64,000 nucleotides of DNA from Anaerolineae bacterium (GCA_021463195.1 JAJTXZ010000009.1:1-64000); one strand, 5' to 3'. Positions 49,448-58,938 are shown, numbered from the stretch's first letter. Numbers and translations: made by a program. Notes: generated from the letters alone by a model not told the origin.

Positions 49448-51130
49448 ATGCCAAACGTCACTTTTGACCATTATTACAAATACGCTGAACTCGCGCGCAT
49501 TCTCAACGAGTTCGCGCAAGAATTTCCGCAGCTCGTGCGCGTGACAAGCATTGGCCAGAGTCACGAAGGACGCGAGGTGTGGCTCGCGACGGTGACGAAT
49601 AGCGCAACCGGCGCGGACGATGAAAAACCCGCGCTGTGGGTGGATGGCAATATTCACGCGTCTGAAGTGTCGCCCGCGTCGGCGTGCGTTTATTTCATTG
49701 ACTATCTGGTCAAAAATTATGGCGCGGACGCCGAAGTGACGCGCGCGCTCGATACGCGCGCATTTTACATTTGTCCGCGACTCAATCCGGACGGCGCGGA
49801 GTGGGCGCTCGCCGCGAAACCGAAAGTGATTCGCTCGTCTACGCGCCCGTATCCGTACGACGAAGAACCGATTGAAGGTTTGATTGAACAAGATATGGAT
49901 GACGACGGGCGCGTGTTGACGATGCGAATCGTTGACCCGAATGGTCCGTGGAAAGCGCATCCCGACGAGCCGCGCCTGTTGATTCAACGCGATCCGATTG
50001 AAACGGGCGGCACGTATTATCGCGTATTGCCCGAAGGTTATTTTGAAAATTTCGATGGCGTGACCATGACACTGGCGCCGCGCAAAGAAGGGCTTGACCT
50101 GAATCGCAATTTTCCGATGGGCTGGCGTCCGGAAGGCGAACAAAGAGGCGCGGGCCCGTTTCCGACCAGCGAACCGGAAGTGCGCAATCTCACGCAGTTT
50201 GTGGCGACGCATCCGAATATTACTGGCGCGGTGGCTTTTCACACGTTCAGCGGCGTGCTGCTGCGTCCGTACGATGACCGCAGCGATGACGAAATGCCCG
50301 CCGAAGATTTGTGGACGTTCAGAAAAATCGGCGACAAAGGCACGCAGCTGACCGGTTATCCCCATGCTTCGGTCTTTCACGATTTCAAATATCATCCCAA
50401 GCAGGTGATTACAGGTTCGTTCGATACGTGGATGTATGAGCATATGGGCGTCTTTGCGTGGACCGTCGAGATTTGGAGTCCGCAAATGCGCGCGGGCATC
50501 GAGAAATATAAATTCATTGATTGGTACCGCGACCATCCTGTCGCGGATGATTTGAAATTGTTGCAATGGAATGATGCCAAGCTCGGCGGCAAGGGCTATG
50601 TCAACTGGCGCAAATTCAATCATCCGCAGTTGGGCGAAATTGAATTGGGCGGATGGGATGAAGCGTACTGTTGGCGCAATCCGCCGCCGGAACAGTTGGA
50701 AAGCGAACTCGCGCTGTTTCCCAAATGGCTGTTGTGGCACGCCTTGATTGCGCCGCAGTTGGAATTGCGCGAGGCGCGCGTGAAAAATTTGGGCGAGGGC
50801 AATTATCATGTGCGCGTCGTCGCGCAAAATACGGGTTGGCTGCCAACGTATGTGACGAAAAAAGCGCTTGAGAAAAAAGCGACGCGCGGCGTGATTGTGG
50901 AATTGGAATTGCCGGCGGGCGCGACGTTAGAGACGGGCAAAACGCGCGTTGAGATTGGTCAACTCGAAGGGCGCGCGTACAAAAGCTCGGCGGTGAGCGA
51001 ATGGAATTCCGACCCGACGGAGGACTGCGCCAAAGTGGAATGGATTGTGCGCGCGCCGCAGGGCAGCGTATTGAACATTACCGCCAAGCACGCGCGCGCG
51101 GGAACGGTTCGGACCCAAGTGTCCTGTTGA
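49448..51130 (+). CDS. M14-family zinc carboxypeptidase
   Basis: A 560-residue metallopeptidase of family M14. Zinc motif WVDGNIHASE (His and Glu) near residue 65, substrate-binding Arg in DLNRNFPMGW, third ligand His in AVAFHTFSG, and catalytic Glu in AWTVEIWSP near residue 340. A C-terminal beta-rich domain (about 430-560) follows. No signal peptide is visible, so it may act inside the cell. It lies next to an M20 dipeptidase, which suggests peptide use. Confidence 0.9.
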   Translation: MPNVTFDHYYKYAELARILNEFAQEFPQLVRVTSIGQSHEGREVWLATVTNSATGADDEKPALWVDGNIHASEVSPASACVYFIDYLVKNYGADAEVTRALDTRAFYICPRLNPDGAEWALAAKPKVIRSSTRPYPYDEEPIEGLIEQDMDDDGRVLTMRIVDPNGPWKAHPDEPRLLIQRDPIETGGTYYRVLPEGYFENFDGVTMTLAPRKEGLDLNRNFPMGWRPEGEQRGAGPFPTSEPEVRNLTQFVATHPNITGAVAFHTFSGVLLRPYDDRSDDEMPAEDLWTFRKIGDKGTQLTGYPHASVFHDFKYHPKQVITGSFDTWMYEHMGVFAWTVEIWSPQMRAGIEKYKFIDWYRDHPVADDLKLLQWNDAKLGGKGYVNWRKFNHPQLGEIELGGWDEAYCWRNPPPEQLESELALFPKWLLWHALIAPQLELREARVKNLGEGNYHVRVVAQNTGWLPTYVTKKALEKKATRGVIVELELPAGATLETGKTRVEIGQLEGRAYKSSAVSEWNSDPTEDCAKVEWIVRAPQGSVLNITAKHARAGTVRTQVSC

Positions 51131-51187
51131 AAGGTTGATGACGCGTTTTGAATTCAACGCCGTCAGCCATTCAATCGTTAACGCTAA

Positions 51188-51640
51188 ATGGATATCGTCA
51201 CCGCGCAAGCGCGCTCAAAAATTATGTCCGCCGTGCGCGGCAAGGGGACGCGGCTGGAGAATGAATTCGCGCGCGTTTTGAAACAGCGGCGCTTGGGGCG
51301 TTTTACGCGGAATCCGCAAAATATCTACGGACATCCTGATTTTGTTTTTATCAGACCGCGCGTCGCCATTTTTCTGGACAGCTGTTTTTGGCATGGCTGT
51401 CATTGGCATTGCCGAATGCCCGCGAGCAATCAAACTTATTGGCGCGCCAAGCTTGAGCGGAATCGCGCGCGCGATCGACGCGTGACGCGCCGTTTGCGCC
51501 AGGCGGGCTGGATCGTCCTGCGCGTGTGGGAGCATCAATTCGCGCACGCAGCCAAACGCGAAAATATTTTTCGCAAAATTCAAACCGCGCTCGACCGCGC
51601 TGCCGCGGACGCGATGTCAAAACGCCATTCCAGCGCATGA
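51188..51640 (+). CDS. vsr: Very short patch repair endonuclease Vsr
   Basis: A 150-residue T/G mismatch endonuclease. MSAVRGKGTRLENEFARVL near the N-terminus, then GHPDFVFIRPRVAIFLDSCFWHGC (metal-binding Asp and zinc-site Cys/His), CRMPASNQTYW and a C-terminal LRVWEHQF. Vsr repairs T:G mismatches from deamination of 5-methylcytosine and normally accompanies a cytosine methyltransferase; none is adjacent. Intact length. Confidence 0.93.
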   Translation: MDIVTAQARSKIMSAVRGKGTRLENEFARVLKQRRLGRFTRNPQNIYGHPDFVFIRPRVAIFLDSCFWHGCHWHCRMPASNQTYWRAKLERNRARDRRVTRRLRQAGWIVLRVWEHQFAHAAKRENIFRKIQTALDRAAADAMSKRHSSA

Positions 51641-51834
51641 ACCCGCGCGCGCTTTGCGCGCGACGCGCGGATTCAAAATTTCAAGCTTGACGCGATGTGT
51701 CATTTTTCATTTCCTTTCGTATACTCAATGTCATCGCCAAAACCGCGTAACCCAAGTCGGACAGAATGAGGGCGAGCGTTACGCCGCGACCTTGGCTCAA
51801 ACGATGGATACGCAAATCTGATGAAAGATGAAGC

Positions 51835-54675
51835 ATGAACGAATTCTACCAACTCGATACTCAAGCCGTTCTTTTACAACTAGATAGCGACGCCCAACAG
51901 GGTTTGTCCGAGACGGCGGCAAAAGAGCGTTTGGAAAAATACGGTCCGAACGTGACGCAAGAGACCCGCGCGCGTTCGCCGTGGCTGATTTTTTTCGAGC
52001 AACTCAAAGCGACGATGGTGTTGATTCTCATCGCCGCCGCGATTGTGGCAGGGCTGCTCGGCTCGTGGAAAGATACGATTGCCATCGGCGCGATTGTCAT
52101 TTTGTTTGCGCTCGTCGGTTTTGTGCAGGAATATCGCGCCGAGCAGGCGATTGCGGCATTGAAAAAACTCGCGGTGCCGTTCGTGCGCGCTTTGCGCGGC
52201 GGGCAGGTGCGCGAAATCGCGTCGAATGCGCTCGTGCCGGGCGATGTGATTTTGCTCGAAACAGGCAATATCGTGTCGGCCGACGCGCGCGTGCTGGAAA
52301 GCGTGAATTTGCGCGTGCAAGAAGCCGCGCTCACCGGCGAATCGGAACCGATTGAAAAAATCGTCGCGCCGATGTCGCAGCCCGATCTCGCGCTCGGCGA
52401 CCGACGCAATATGTTGTATATGGGCACCGTGGTGACATACGGACGCGGCAAAGCGATTGTGACAGGCACGGGCGGACAAACCGAGCTGGGCAAAATCGCG
52501 CAGTTGATTTCGGATGTGCGCGGCGAACAAACGCCGCTGCAAAAGAAATTGGACCAACTGGGCCGTATGTTGGCGGTTGTCGGCATCGTGGTCGCGGCGG
52601 CGATTGTGGCGCTCGGTTTGCTGCGCGGCGGCGCGTTGACGCATTTTCTATTGACGGGGGTGAGCGTCGCGGTCGCGGTCGTGCCGGAAGGTTTGCCCGC
52701 GGTGGTGACGATCACGCTCGCGCTCGGCGCGCAGCGCATGTTGCGACGTAGGGCGCTGATTCGCAAGTTGCCCGCCGTCGAAACGCTTGGCTCGGTCACG
52801 GTAATCTGTTCGGATAAAACCGGCACGCTCACGGAAAACCGCATGACCGTAATCGCGCTCGATGTGGCAGGGCATCGCGTAGAGCTCGATCAAGAATTGA
52901 TTCGTAACGCGCCATCGTTGGTGTCTTATACGCAAATGCTGTCGCCGGATACCGCATCCAGCAGTGGCGGTATTCGGCAAGGGCAGGCGCTAACGCTGCT
53001 GCTCGCCGGCGGCGCGTTGTGCAACGATGCCGCGTTAAGCCAAGAAATCGGGCAGGGCAAATATCGCGCGCTGGGCGACCCGACCGAAGGCGCGCTGGTC
53101 GTCGCGGCGGCGCAGTTCGGTTTGTGGAAAGAGGAATTGGAACGTCTTTTGCCGCGAGTGGCGGAACTGCCATTTGATTCTGAACGCAAACGCATGACGA
53201 CGATGCACGATCTCGCGTTGTTCGCGACGCAATCGCCCGATGTGGCGATGCATGTATTTGAAAACAAACCGTTAGTCCAATTTACCAAAGGCAGCGTAGA
53301 TGGTCTCATCGCGCTCTCGAATCGTTTTTGGATGAATGGACGCGTCAATGCGTTGGACGATGCGACGCGCAAGCGAATTTTGGACGCGAATTACGATTTG
53401 GCAGCGCGCGGGATTCGCGTGTTGGGTTTGACGTTTCGACCTTTAGAGACAAATCCTCTGGCGGCGGCATCGTCTGACGCGGACGCCGCGACCCATTCAA
53501 TCGCTCAATTAAATGCGCAGGTTGAACGCGATTTGATATTTGTCGGACTGTTTGGCATGATTGATCCGCCGCGCGCCGAAGTGCGGGATGCTGTGACAAT
53601 GTGCAAAACGGCGGGCATTCGCCCCGTGATGATTACGGGCGACCATCCGCTCACGGCGCTTCAAATCGCCAAACAGTTGGGCATCGCGGAAGAAGACAGC
53701 CGCGCCATCACCGGACCGGAATTGGAAAAATTGTCCGTGAATGAATTGGAAGCGTTGGTGGACAATGTATCGGTCTATGCGCGCGTTTCGCCCGAACATA
53801 AATTGAAAATTGTCCAAGCGCTCCAGAATCGCGGCAATATTGTTTCGATGACGGGCGACGGGGTGAATGATGCGCCCGCGCTGCGTCGCGCTGATGTTGG
53901 CGTGGCGATGGGTATCACCGGCACGGATGTCTCTAAAGAAGCGTCGGATATTGTTTTGCTCGACGATAATTTTGCGACGATTGTGTCGGCGGTTGAAGAG
54001 GGGCGCGTCATTTATGATAACTTGCGCAAGTTTATCAAGTTCAGCATCGCGGGCAATATCGGCAAAGTGAGTGTGATGCTGCTCGCGCCGTTCATTGGCA
54101 CGGCGGTGCCGCTTTTGCCGCTGCAACTGTTATGGTTGAATGTATTGACGGATGGTTTGCTCGGTCTGGGCTTGGGTGTGGAAGAGGCGGAACGCGGCGT
54201 GATGAAACGCGCGCCCTATTCGCCGCAAGCGCCCGTGTTGAGCAAGGTGACGGTGGCGCATATTACGTGGGTCGGTTTGTTGATTGCGGCGCTTGCGCTC
54301 GGCGTGGGCTATTATTACGATATTACGCTGAACGTGCCGCAATGGCAATCCATGATTTTTACGACGCTCGCGTTCGCGCAAATGTTTCAAGCGTTCGCGG
54401 TGCGTTCAACCGATACATCGGTTTTTCGGATGAGTCTGTTGTCGAATCGGCTGCTGCTCGCCACGGCGACGCTGACGCTGTTTTTGCAGCTCGCGGTGTT
54501 GTACGTTCCGTTCTTGCAAACGTTTTTTAATACGGCGCCGTTAGTGTGGTATGACTTGCTGCTTTGCATCGGCTTGGGCGCGCTGGTGCTTGTGGGCATC
54601 GAGTTTGAAAAATGGGTGAGTCGGCGCGGCGGAACCAAGTCAACCGCAGCTCATTCGGCTGCGCCCGAGATATGA
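51835..54675 (+). CDS. P-type cation-transporting ATPase (type II, Ca2+-like)
   Basis: A 946-residue P-type ATPase. It has the cation-transporter N-terminal domain, actuator loop ALTGESEPIEK, the M4 motif VPEGLPAVVTITLALG that marks type IIA/IIB calcium-like pumps, phosphorylation site SDKTGTLTENRMTV, hinge MITGDHPLTA and MTGDGVNDAPALRRADVGVAMG. About ten membrane helices. It would move Ca2+, or possibly Mn2+ or Na+, out of the cell. No regulatory partner is seen. It stands alone after Vsr. Confidence 0.92.
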   Translation: MNEFYQLDTQAVLLQLDSDAQQGLSETAAKERLEKYGPNVTQETRARSPWLIFFEQLKATMVLILIAAAIVAGLLGSWKDTIAIGAIVILFALVGFVQEYRAEQAIAALKKLAVPFVRALRGGQVREIASNALVPGDVILLETGNIVSADARVLESVNLRVQEAALTGESEPIEKIVAPMSQPDLALGDRRNMLYMGTVVTYGRGKAIVTGTGGQTELGKIAQLISDVRGEQTPLQKKLDQLGRMLAVVGIVVAAAIVALGLLRGGALTHFLLTGVSVAVAVVPEGLPAVVTITLALGAQRMLRRRALIRKLPAVETLGSVTVICSDKTGTLTENRMTVIALDVAGHRVELDQELIRNAPSLVSYTQMLSPDTASSSGGIRQGQALTLLLAGGALCNDAALSQEIGQGKYRALGDPTEGALVVAAAQFGLWKEELERLLPRVAELPFDSERKRMTTMHDLALFATQSPDVAMHVFENKPLVQFTKGSVDGLIALSNRFWMNGRVNALDDATRKRILDANYDLAARGIRVLGLTFRPLETNPLAAASSDADAATHSIAQLNAQVERDLIFVGLFGMIDPPRAEVRDAVTMCKTAGIRPVMITGDHPLTALQIAKQLGIAEEDSRAITGPELEKLSVNELEALVDNVSVYARVSPEHKLKIVQALQNRGNIVSMTGDGVNDAPALRRADVGVAMGITGTDVSKEASDIVLLDDNFATIVSAVEEGRVIYDNLRKFIKFSIAGNIGKVSVMLLAPFIGTAVPLLPLQLLWLNVLTDGLLGLGLGVEEAERGVMKRAPYSPQAPVLSKVTVAHITWVGLLIAALALGVGYYYDITLNVPQWQSMIFTTLAFAQMFQAFAVRSTDTSVFRMSLLSNRLLLATATLTLFLQLAVLYVPFLQTFFNTAPLVWYDLLLCIGLGALVLVGIEFEKWVSRRGGTKSTAAHSAAPEI

Positions 54676-55136
54676 ACGCGAATTCGCCAAGCGATTGTCT
54701 TAAACTGTCGTTGCGAGCCGTTGTTGCCAAGCAAGCGCTGCGCTTTGAGACTGCTTGGTCGCGCAGAATGTTCTTGGCTGTGACTTGAAGGCGCTTGCCA
54801 AGAGGCTTGCGCTTGCGCGTGTTCGATTTTCAATCGGCGGACGCGACGATTGCGAGAATTTTGATTGAACGCTTTGGCATGAATGTCGTCATCGCGTTTT
54901 TTAGTGTGCGGTATTTCGCGTGGGCACTTGCGACGCTGTTGAATCGCAATGTGCGCTGGGCAAGGCAAATTGGAGCGGCGCAGTCCGTTTGAAGCATTTT
55001 CGCCGCCATGCAGCCAACAATCATCATTTAGGCGCATTGGGTCAACAGACAAAAATATTCAAGCAAGGTAGACGCCACAAGTCCGCAAATTCGCTCAAAA
55101 GTAATTTTCATTTCAAATCGTTCAACAGGAGTTTTC
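54676..55136. other. Long gap without a convincing gene
   Basis: 461 nt. It contains a GTCGTTGCGAGC element with arms CCAAGCA (54727-54733) and TGCTTGG (54752-54758), similar to the widespread GTCATTGCGAGC intergenic repeat. A 65-codon frame (54795-54992) has no motif, and I take it as chance. Transcription signals for ygeY are probably here, but I cannot name them with confidence. Confidence 0.55.
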
Positions 55137-56336
55137 ATGGACACTATCGTTTCCGAAATTCAAAAACAGGTCGCGCAGCAACGCGACGATATCGTTCAGT
55201 TTTTCATTGACATTTGCGCGATCCCTTCGATGGATTCGCAAATTGGACCGGTCGGCGAACGCGTCGGCGCGGAAATGAAAAAACTCGGCTTTGACGAAGT
55301 GCGCTTTGACAAGATGGGCAATATTCTCGGACGCATCGGCAATGGCGCGAAAACCATCGTGTACGATTCGCACATTGATACCGTCGGCATCGGCGACCCG
55401 TCAACGTGGGAATGGGACCCGTTCAAGGGCAAAATCGAAAACGGAATTTTGTTTGCGCGCGGCGCGTGCGATGAAAAAGGTTCGACGCCCGGCATGGTGT
55501 ACGGACTCGCCATCGCGCACCAACTCGGTTTGCTCGACGGTTGGACGGCGTACTATTTTGGCAACATGGAAGAGTGGTGCGACGGTATCGCGCCCAATTC
55601 GTTCGTCGAAGCCGACCCGAAAATTCGTCCCGATTTCGCGGTGATTGGCGAGCCGACCAAGATGCAGGTGTATCGCGGACACAAAGGGCGCGTTGAATTG
55701 AAAATCACCGCGAAAGGAAAATCGGCGCACGCCGCGTCGAATTTCCTCGGCGACAACGCGATTTATAAATTGCTGCCCATCATCGCGGGCATCCGCGACC
55801 TCGACGCGAAATTGCCGACGCACGATTTTCTCGGCAAAGCCGTCGTCACCGTCAGCGATATGAAGGTTAGCACCGTTTCGCTGAACGCGGTGCCCGACGA
55901 AGCGACGATTTTTATTGACCGCCGCGTCACCTTTGGCGAAACCAAAGAGAGCGCGATTGCGGCGATTGACGCGTTGATTCCAAACGACCAGCGCGACAAA
56001 ATCAAACTCGAAGAATTGTTTTACGACGAACCGAGTTACACAGGATTTGTTTTTCCCGTTGACAAATATTATCCCGCGTGGGCGTTGGATGAAGCGCATC
56101 CGCTCGTGCAAGCGGGACAAAACGCGATTCAAGAGTTGTGGAACGAAACGCGTCCGACGGGCAAGTGGGCATTTTCCACGAACGGCACCTATTGGGCAGG
56201 CAAGGCAGGCATCCCCTCCATCGGTTTCGGACCGGGCGATGAAATCTACGCGCACAGCACGCTCGATCAAAATAAATTGGATGACGTGGTCGCGGCGACG
56301 GAATTTTACGCGTTGTTGCCGAGTTTAGTGCGATAG
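55137..56336 (+). CDS. ygeY: YgeY-family M20-like hydrolase
   Basis: A 399-residue M20/ArgE/DapE-type zinc hydrolase of the YgeY subfamily. Motifs: YDSHIDTVGIGDPSTWEWDP near residue 80 (metal His), RGACDEKGST (bridging Asp and catalytic region), FGNMEEWCDGIAPN near residue 142, and the late STNGTYWAGKAGIPS with GPGDEIYAHS. The WEWDP and MEEWCDG wording separates YgeY from ArgE. In anaerobic urate-degrading clusters YgeY is reported to cleave a diaminopropionate-type intermediate. YgeW and carbamate kinase follow, as in the enterobacterial yge/yqe region. The stop lies inside a GCGATAGT repeat. Confidence 0.92.
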   Translation: MDTIVSEIQKQVAQQRDDIVQFFIDICAIPSMDSQIGPVGERVGAEMKKLGFDEVRFDKMGNILGRIGNGAKTIVYDSHIDTVGIGDPSTWEWDPFKGKIENGILFARGACDEKGSTPGMVYGLAIAHQLGLLDGWTAYYFGNMEEWCDGIAPNSFVEADPKIRPDFAVIGEPTKMQVYRGHKGRVELKITAKGKSAHAASNFLGDNAIYKLLPIIAGIRDLDAKLPTHDFLGKAVVTVSDMKVSTVSLNAVPDEATIFIDRRVTFGETKESAIAAIDALIPNDQRDKIKLEELFYDEPSYTGFVFPVDKYYPAWALDEAHPLVQAGQNAIQELWNETRPTGKWAFSTNGTYWAGKAGIPSIGFGPGDEIYAHSTLDQNKLDDVVAATEFYALLPSLVR

Positions 56337-56410
56337 TGGGGTAGTGCGATAGTGGGGTAGTGCGATAGTGCGATAGTGGGGTAGTGAGATAGTGCGGTTG
56401 TGCGATAGTA
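56327..56410. repeat. GCGATAGTG/GGGGTAGTG tandem repeat, left flank
   Basis: About nine units of TAGTGCGA/TAGTGGGG. They begin at the ygeY stop codon and end 11 nt before the four-helix-bundle gene. The reverse-complement wording lies on the other side of that gene. Confidence 0.85.
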
Positions 56411-56420
56411 AGAGTGTGCA

Positions 56421-56804
56421 ATGCCCAAGATTGAACGATTTGAGGATTTGATTTGTTGGCAAAAGGCGCGCGAACTTGCGAATGTGGTGTATGACCTGAC
56501 GGAACGCGCAACTTTTTCGCGGGACGCGCGCTTGCGTGGACAACTGCAAGGCGCAGCAGGTTCGGTGATGCACAATATCGCGGAAGGATTCGATTCGGGT
56601 TCAAAACCAGAATTCATTCGCTTTTTGAAAATGGCGCGCAGGTCGGCAAGCGAAATTCAATCCGAAATTTATCTTGCATGTGACCGCAAGTACATTACCG
56701 AACAGGAACGGCAGCGCACCTACAATCTGGCAACCGAATCAAAACGACTTATCAATGGCATGATTAATCACTTGCGCGGCAAATCCAAGAACGATGGTAA
56801 CTAA
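56421..56804 (+). CDS. Four-helix-bundle protein (23S rRNA IVP family)
   Basis: A 127-residue protein of the S23/IVP/avd-like four-helix-bundle family: FEDLICWQKARELANVVYDL, then RLRGQLQGAAGSVMHNIAEG and a C-terminal SEIQSEIYLACDRKYI. These small genes are often carried within or near mobile or repeated sequence and their role is unclear. Here the gene splits the yge block and is flanked by inverted copies of a GCGATAGT repeat, so it looks inserted. Its end overlaps the next gene by 11 nt. Confidence 0.9.
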   Translation: MPKIERFEDLICWQKARELANVVYDLTERATFSRDARLRGQLQGAAGSVMHNIAEGFDSGSKPEFIRFLKMARRSASEIQSEIYLACDRKYITEQERQRTYNLATESKRLINGMINHLRGKSKNDGN

Positions 56805-57777
56805 AACTATCGCACTATCGCACGAATGCACTATCGCACTCGATGATTTTGACGATGCCCGCACCATCATCCACAACAAACTCCATCGTACTCCCACTGC
56901 TTCTGCCTCCGCGCTTGGCGAACTCGCGGGCGTCAATCTTATTTTGAAATGCGAGCAGTTTCAAAAAACGGGCTCGTTCAAACCGCGCGGGGCAATCAAT
57001 AAACTCGCGCATCTTTCGGAACAAGAACGCGCGCGCGGACTTGTGAGCGCGAGCGCGGGCAATCACGCGCAAGGATTGTCGTACGCAGCGCGCGCGTTTG
57101 GCGCGTACGCGACGATTGTGATGCCGCAAGATGCGCCGCAAGCAAAAATTGACGCGGTGCGCGGCTACGGCGGCGACATCGTTTTCGCGGAATCGGTGAA
57201 CACGATGTTCGACAAGATGCTCGAACTGCAACGCGCACACAATTACACCATCGCGCATCCGTTCGATGACCCGTATGTGATTGCGGGACAGGGGACAATC
57301 GGTTTGGAAATTTTCGAGGATGTTCCCGACGCGGAATACGTTTTCGTGCCAATTGGCGGCGGGGGATTGATCAGCGGCATTGCTGCCGCGTTGAAATGGC
57401 AGAATCCGAAAATCAAAATCATCGGCGTCGAATCGAACGCGGGCGGCGCGTATTTTGCCAGCGTGCAAGCAGGAAAAAATACGCGCGTGGTGTGTACGCC
57501 GACGATTGCGGGCGGCATCGTTTGTCCGATGATTGGCGAAAACAATTATCCCATGATGCAAGAGTTTGTGGACGATGTTGTGTTGGTGAACGATGATGAA
57601 TTGAAAGATACGATTCGTTTGTTATTGGAACGCTGCAAGATGCTCGTGGAAGGCGCGGGGGCAGCGGCGATGGCGGCGATTGTTGCGAAAAAAGTTTCGC
57701 TGCCAAAAAACGCGCGCGTCGTTGCGGTGTTGAGCGGCGGGAATGTGGATTTGGCGCGGTTGAAAGAGTGGTTGTAG
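56794..57777 (+). CDS. Threonine/serine dehydratase-like PLP enzyme
   Basis: A 327-residue fold-type-II PLP enzyme of the catabolic threonine dehydratase/serine racemase group. PLP lysine in KTGSFKPRGAIN, AGNHAQGLSYAA, phosphate loop PIGGGGLISG and C-terminal SGGNVD. In E. coli the matching position holds ygeX, diaminopropionate ammonia-lyase, a different branch of the same fold; this protein might do that step or plain Ser/Thr deamination. Its first 20 codons or so (MVTKTIALSHECTIAL) are read from the ACTATCGCACT repeat, so the native start was probably overwritten; translation from a later start is possible. Confidence 0.88.
   Translation: MVTKTIALSHECTIALDDFDDARTIIHNKLHRTPTASASALGELAGVNLILKCEQFQKTGSFKPRGAINKLAHLSEQERARGLVSASAGNHAQGLSYAARAFGAYATIVMPQDAPQAKIDAVRGYGGDIVFAESVNTMFDKMLELQRAHNYTIAHPFDDPYVIAGQGTIGLEIFEDVPDAEYVFVPIGGGGLISGIAAALKWQNPKIKIIGVESNAGGAYFASVQAGKNTRVVCTPTIAGGIVCPMIGENNYPMMQEFVDDVVLVNDDELKDTIRLLLERCKMLVEGAGAAAMAAIVAKKVSLPKNARVVAVLSGGNVDLARLKEWL
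56805..56845. repeat. ACTATCGCACT tandem repeat, right flank
   Basis: Inverse orientation of the repeat at 56327-56410, in the 5' end of the dehydratase gene and in frame with it (coding TIALSHECTIAL). Confidence 0.8.
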
Positions 57778-57868
57778 GGAAGGATGAGGGATGAAGAATG
57801 AAGAATGAAAAAGTAAATCAGAAATCATAAATCTGAAATCAAAAATCAAAAATACAGAGAGGTAACAC
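57778..57868. repeat. GATGAAGAATGA and AAATCA low-complexity repeat in gap
   Basis: Short repeats GATGAGGGATGAAGAATGAAGAATG followed by AAATCAGAAATCATAAATC-like wording fill the gap before ygeW. An AGAGAGG ribosome-binding stretch precedes its ATG. The first wording recurs inverted at 59925-59953. Confidence 0.6.
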
Positions 57869-58849
57869 ATGCAAACCAATTTTCGCGGACGCGATTTCAT
57901 CAGCGACCTCGATTTTTCCAAAGAAGAAGTGGAAACCGTAATGGAAGTGGCGTTCGATTTGAAACGCAAGCGCGCATTGAATGAAGCGCACGCGTTATTG
58001 CGCGATAAAGTTCTCGCGATGCTTTTCTTTTTCACGTCCACACGCACGCGCGGCTCGTTTGAAGCGGGCATGGCGCAGTTGGGCGGACACGCCGCGTTCA
58101 TTGATTCCGAGACGACGCAAATTTCGCACGGCGATACCGCCAAAGAAATCGGCGAAATTTTTGGGCGTTATTTTGACGGCATCGCGATTCGGCAATGCGA
58201 TTGGCAATTTGGCAATAAATACGAGAACGAGGTGGCTGCCGCGTCGCGCGTGCCGATTCTCAATATGCAGTGCGACATCTATCACCCGTTTCAATGTCTC
58301 GCCGACTTGATGACGATTTTTGAAAAAAAGGGACGCGATTTGCGCCGCAAAAAAATGGTGGTGAGTTGGGCGTACGCGGCGTCGTACTCAAAACCAATTT
58401 CCGTGCCGCAATCGTTGATTTTGCAAATGACGCGTTTTGGAATGGACGTGGTACTCGCGCATCCGCCCGAATTCAAACTCATGCCCGACATTGTGCAGCA
58501 AGCGCAAGACAATGCGAAAAAATATGGCACCGGTTTTGAAATTGTGCATGACATGGACGAAGCGTTCAAGGACGCGGATATTGTGTATCCGAAATCGTGG
58601 GGTCCGTTGATGACGACGACGGGCAAAGAAGAAGGCAAGGCGTTGATCGACAAATACAAATCGTGGATTACGGATGCGCGTCGCATGAGTTTGACAAAGG
58701 AAGATTCAATTTATATGCATTGCCTCCCCGCCGACCGCGGATTGGAAGTGACCGACGAAGTGATTGATGGACGCCATTCCGTCGTGTATGACGAAGCCGA
58801 AAATCGCTTGCACGCGCAAAAAGCGGTGATGGCTCTTACGATGAGTTAG
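57869..58849 (+). CDS. ygeW: YgeW-type knotted carbamoyltransferase
   Basis: A 326-residue transcarbamylase of the YgeW (UTC) family. The carbamoyl-phosphate motif FTSTRTRGSFEAG is near residue 57, QCDIYHPFQCLADLMTI near residue 130, a WAYAASYSKP segment (the usual knot and substrate region), and HCLPADRGLEVTDEVIDG near residue 280. Ornithine-specific SMG and FMHCLP-type contexts are replaced. In purine and diaminopropionate clusters it is thought to work backwards, producing carbamoyl phosphate for carbamate kinase, which follows. The natural substrate is unsettled. Confidence 0.93.
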   Translation: MQTNFRGRDFISDLDFSKEEVETVMEVAFDLKRKRALNEAHALLRDKVLAMLFFFTSTRTRGSFEAGMAQLGGHAAFIDSETTQISHGDTAKEIGEIFGRYFDGIAIRQCDWQFGNKYENEVAAASRVPILNMQCDIYHPFQCLADLMTIFEKKGRDLRRKKMVVSWAYAASYSKPISVPQSLILQMTRFGMDVVLAHPPEFKLMPDIVQQAQDNAKKYGTGFEIVHDMDEAFKDADIVYPKSWGPLMTTTGKEEGKALIDKYKSWITDARRMSLTKEDSIYMHCLPADRGLEVTDEVIDGRHSVVYDEAENRLHAQKAVMALTMS

Positions 58850-58938
58850 TGCAATAGTGCGATAGTGCAATAGTGAGATAGTGAAGAATCTGTTTTTGAT
58901 TTAACTATCGCACTAATACACGATTGCACTACCGCACT
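58844..58938. repeat. GCGATAGT repeat with inverted arm between ygeW and carbamate kinase
   Basis: Tandem TAGTGCAATAGTGCGA units after the ygeW stop and inverted units after 58904; GTGCGATAGT (58857-58866) pairs with ACTATCGCAC (58904-58913), giving a hairpin in the gap. Confidence 0.8.

Noticed and set aside
49442-50827. Minus-strand frame of 461 codons
   Set aside because: It mirrors the M14 peptidase gene, whose zinc motifs are intact on the plus strand.
54795-54992. 65-codon gene before ygeY
   Set aside because: No ribosome-binding site, no family pattern, and it overlaps repeat-like sequence.
56421-56804. Intervening sequence of a 23S rRNA gene
   Set aside because: The protein is of that family, but no rRNA sequence lies on either side.
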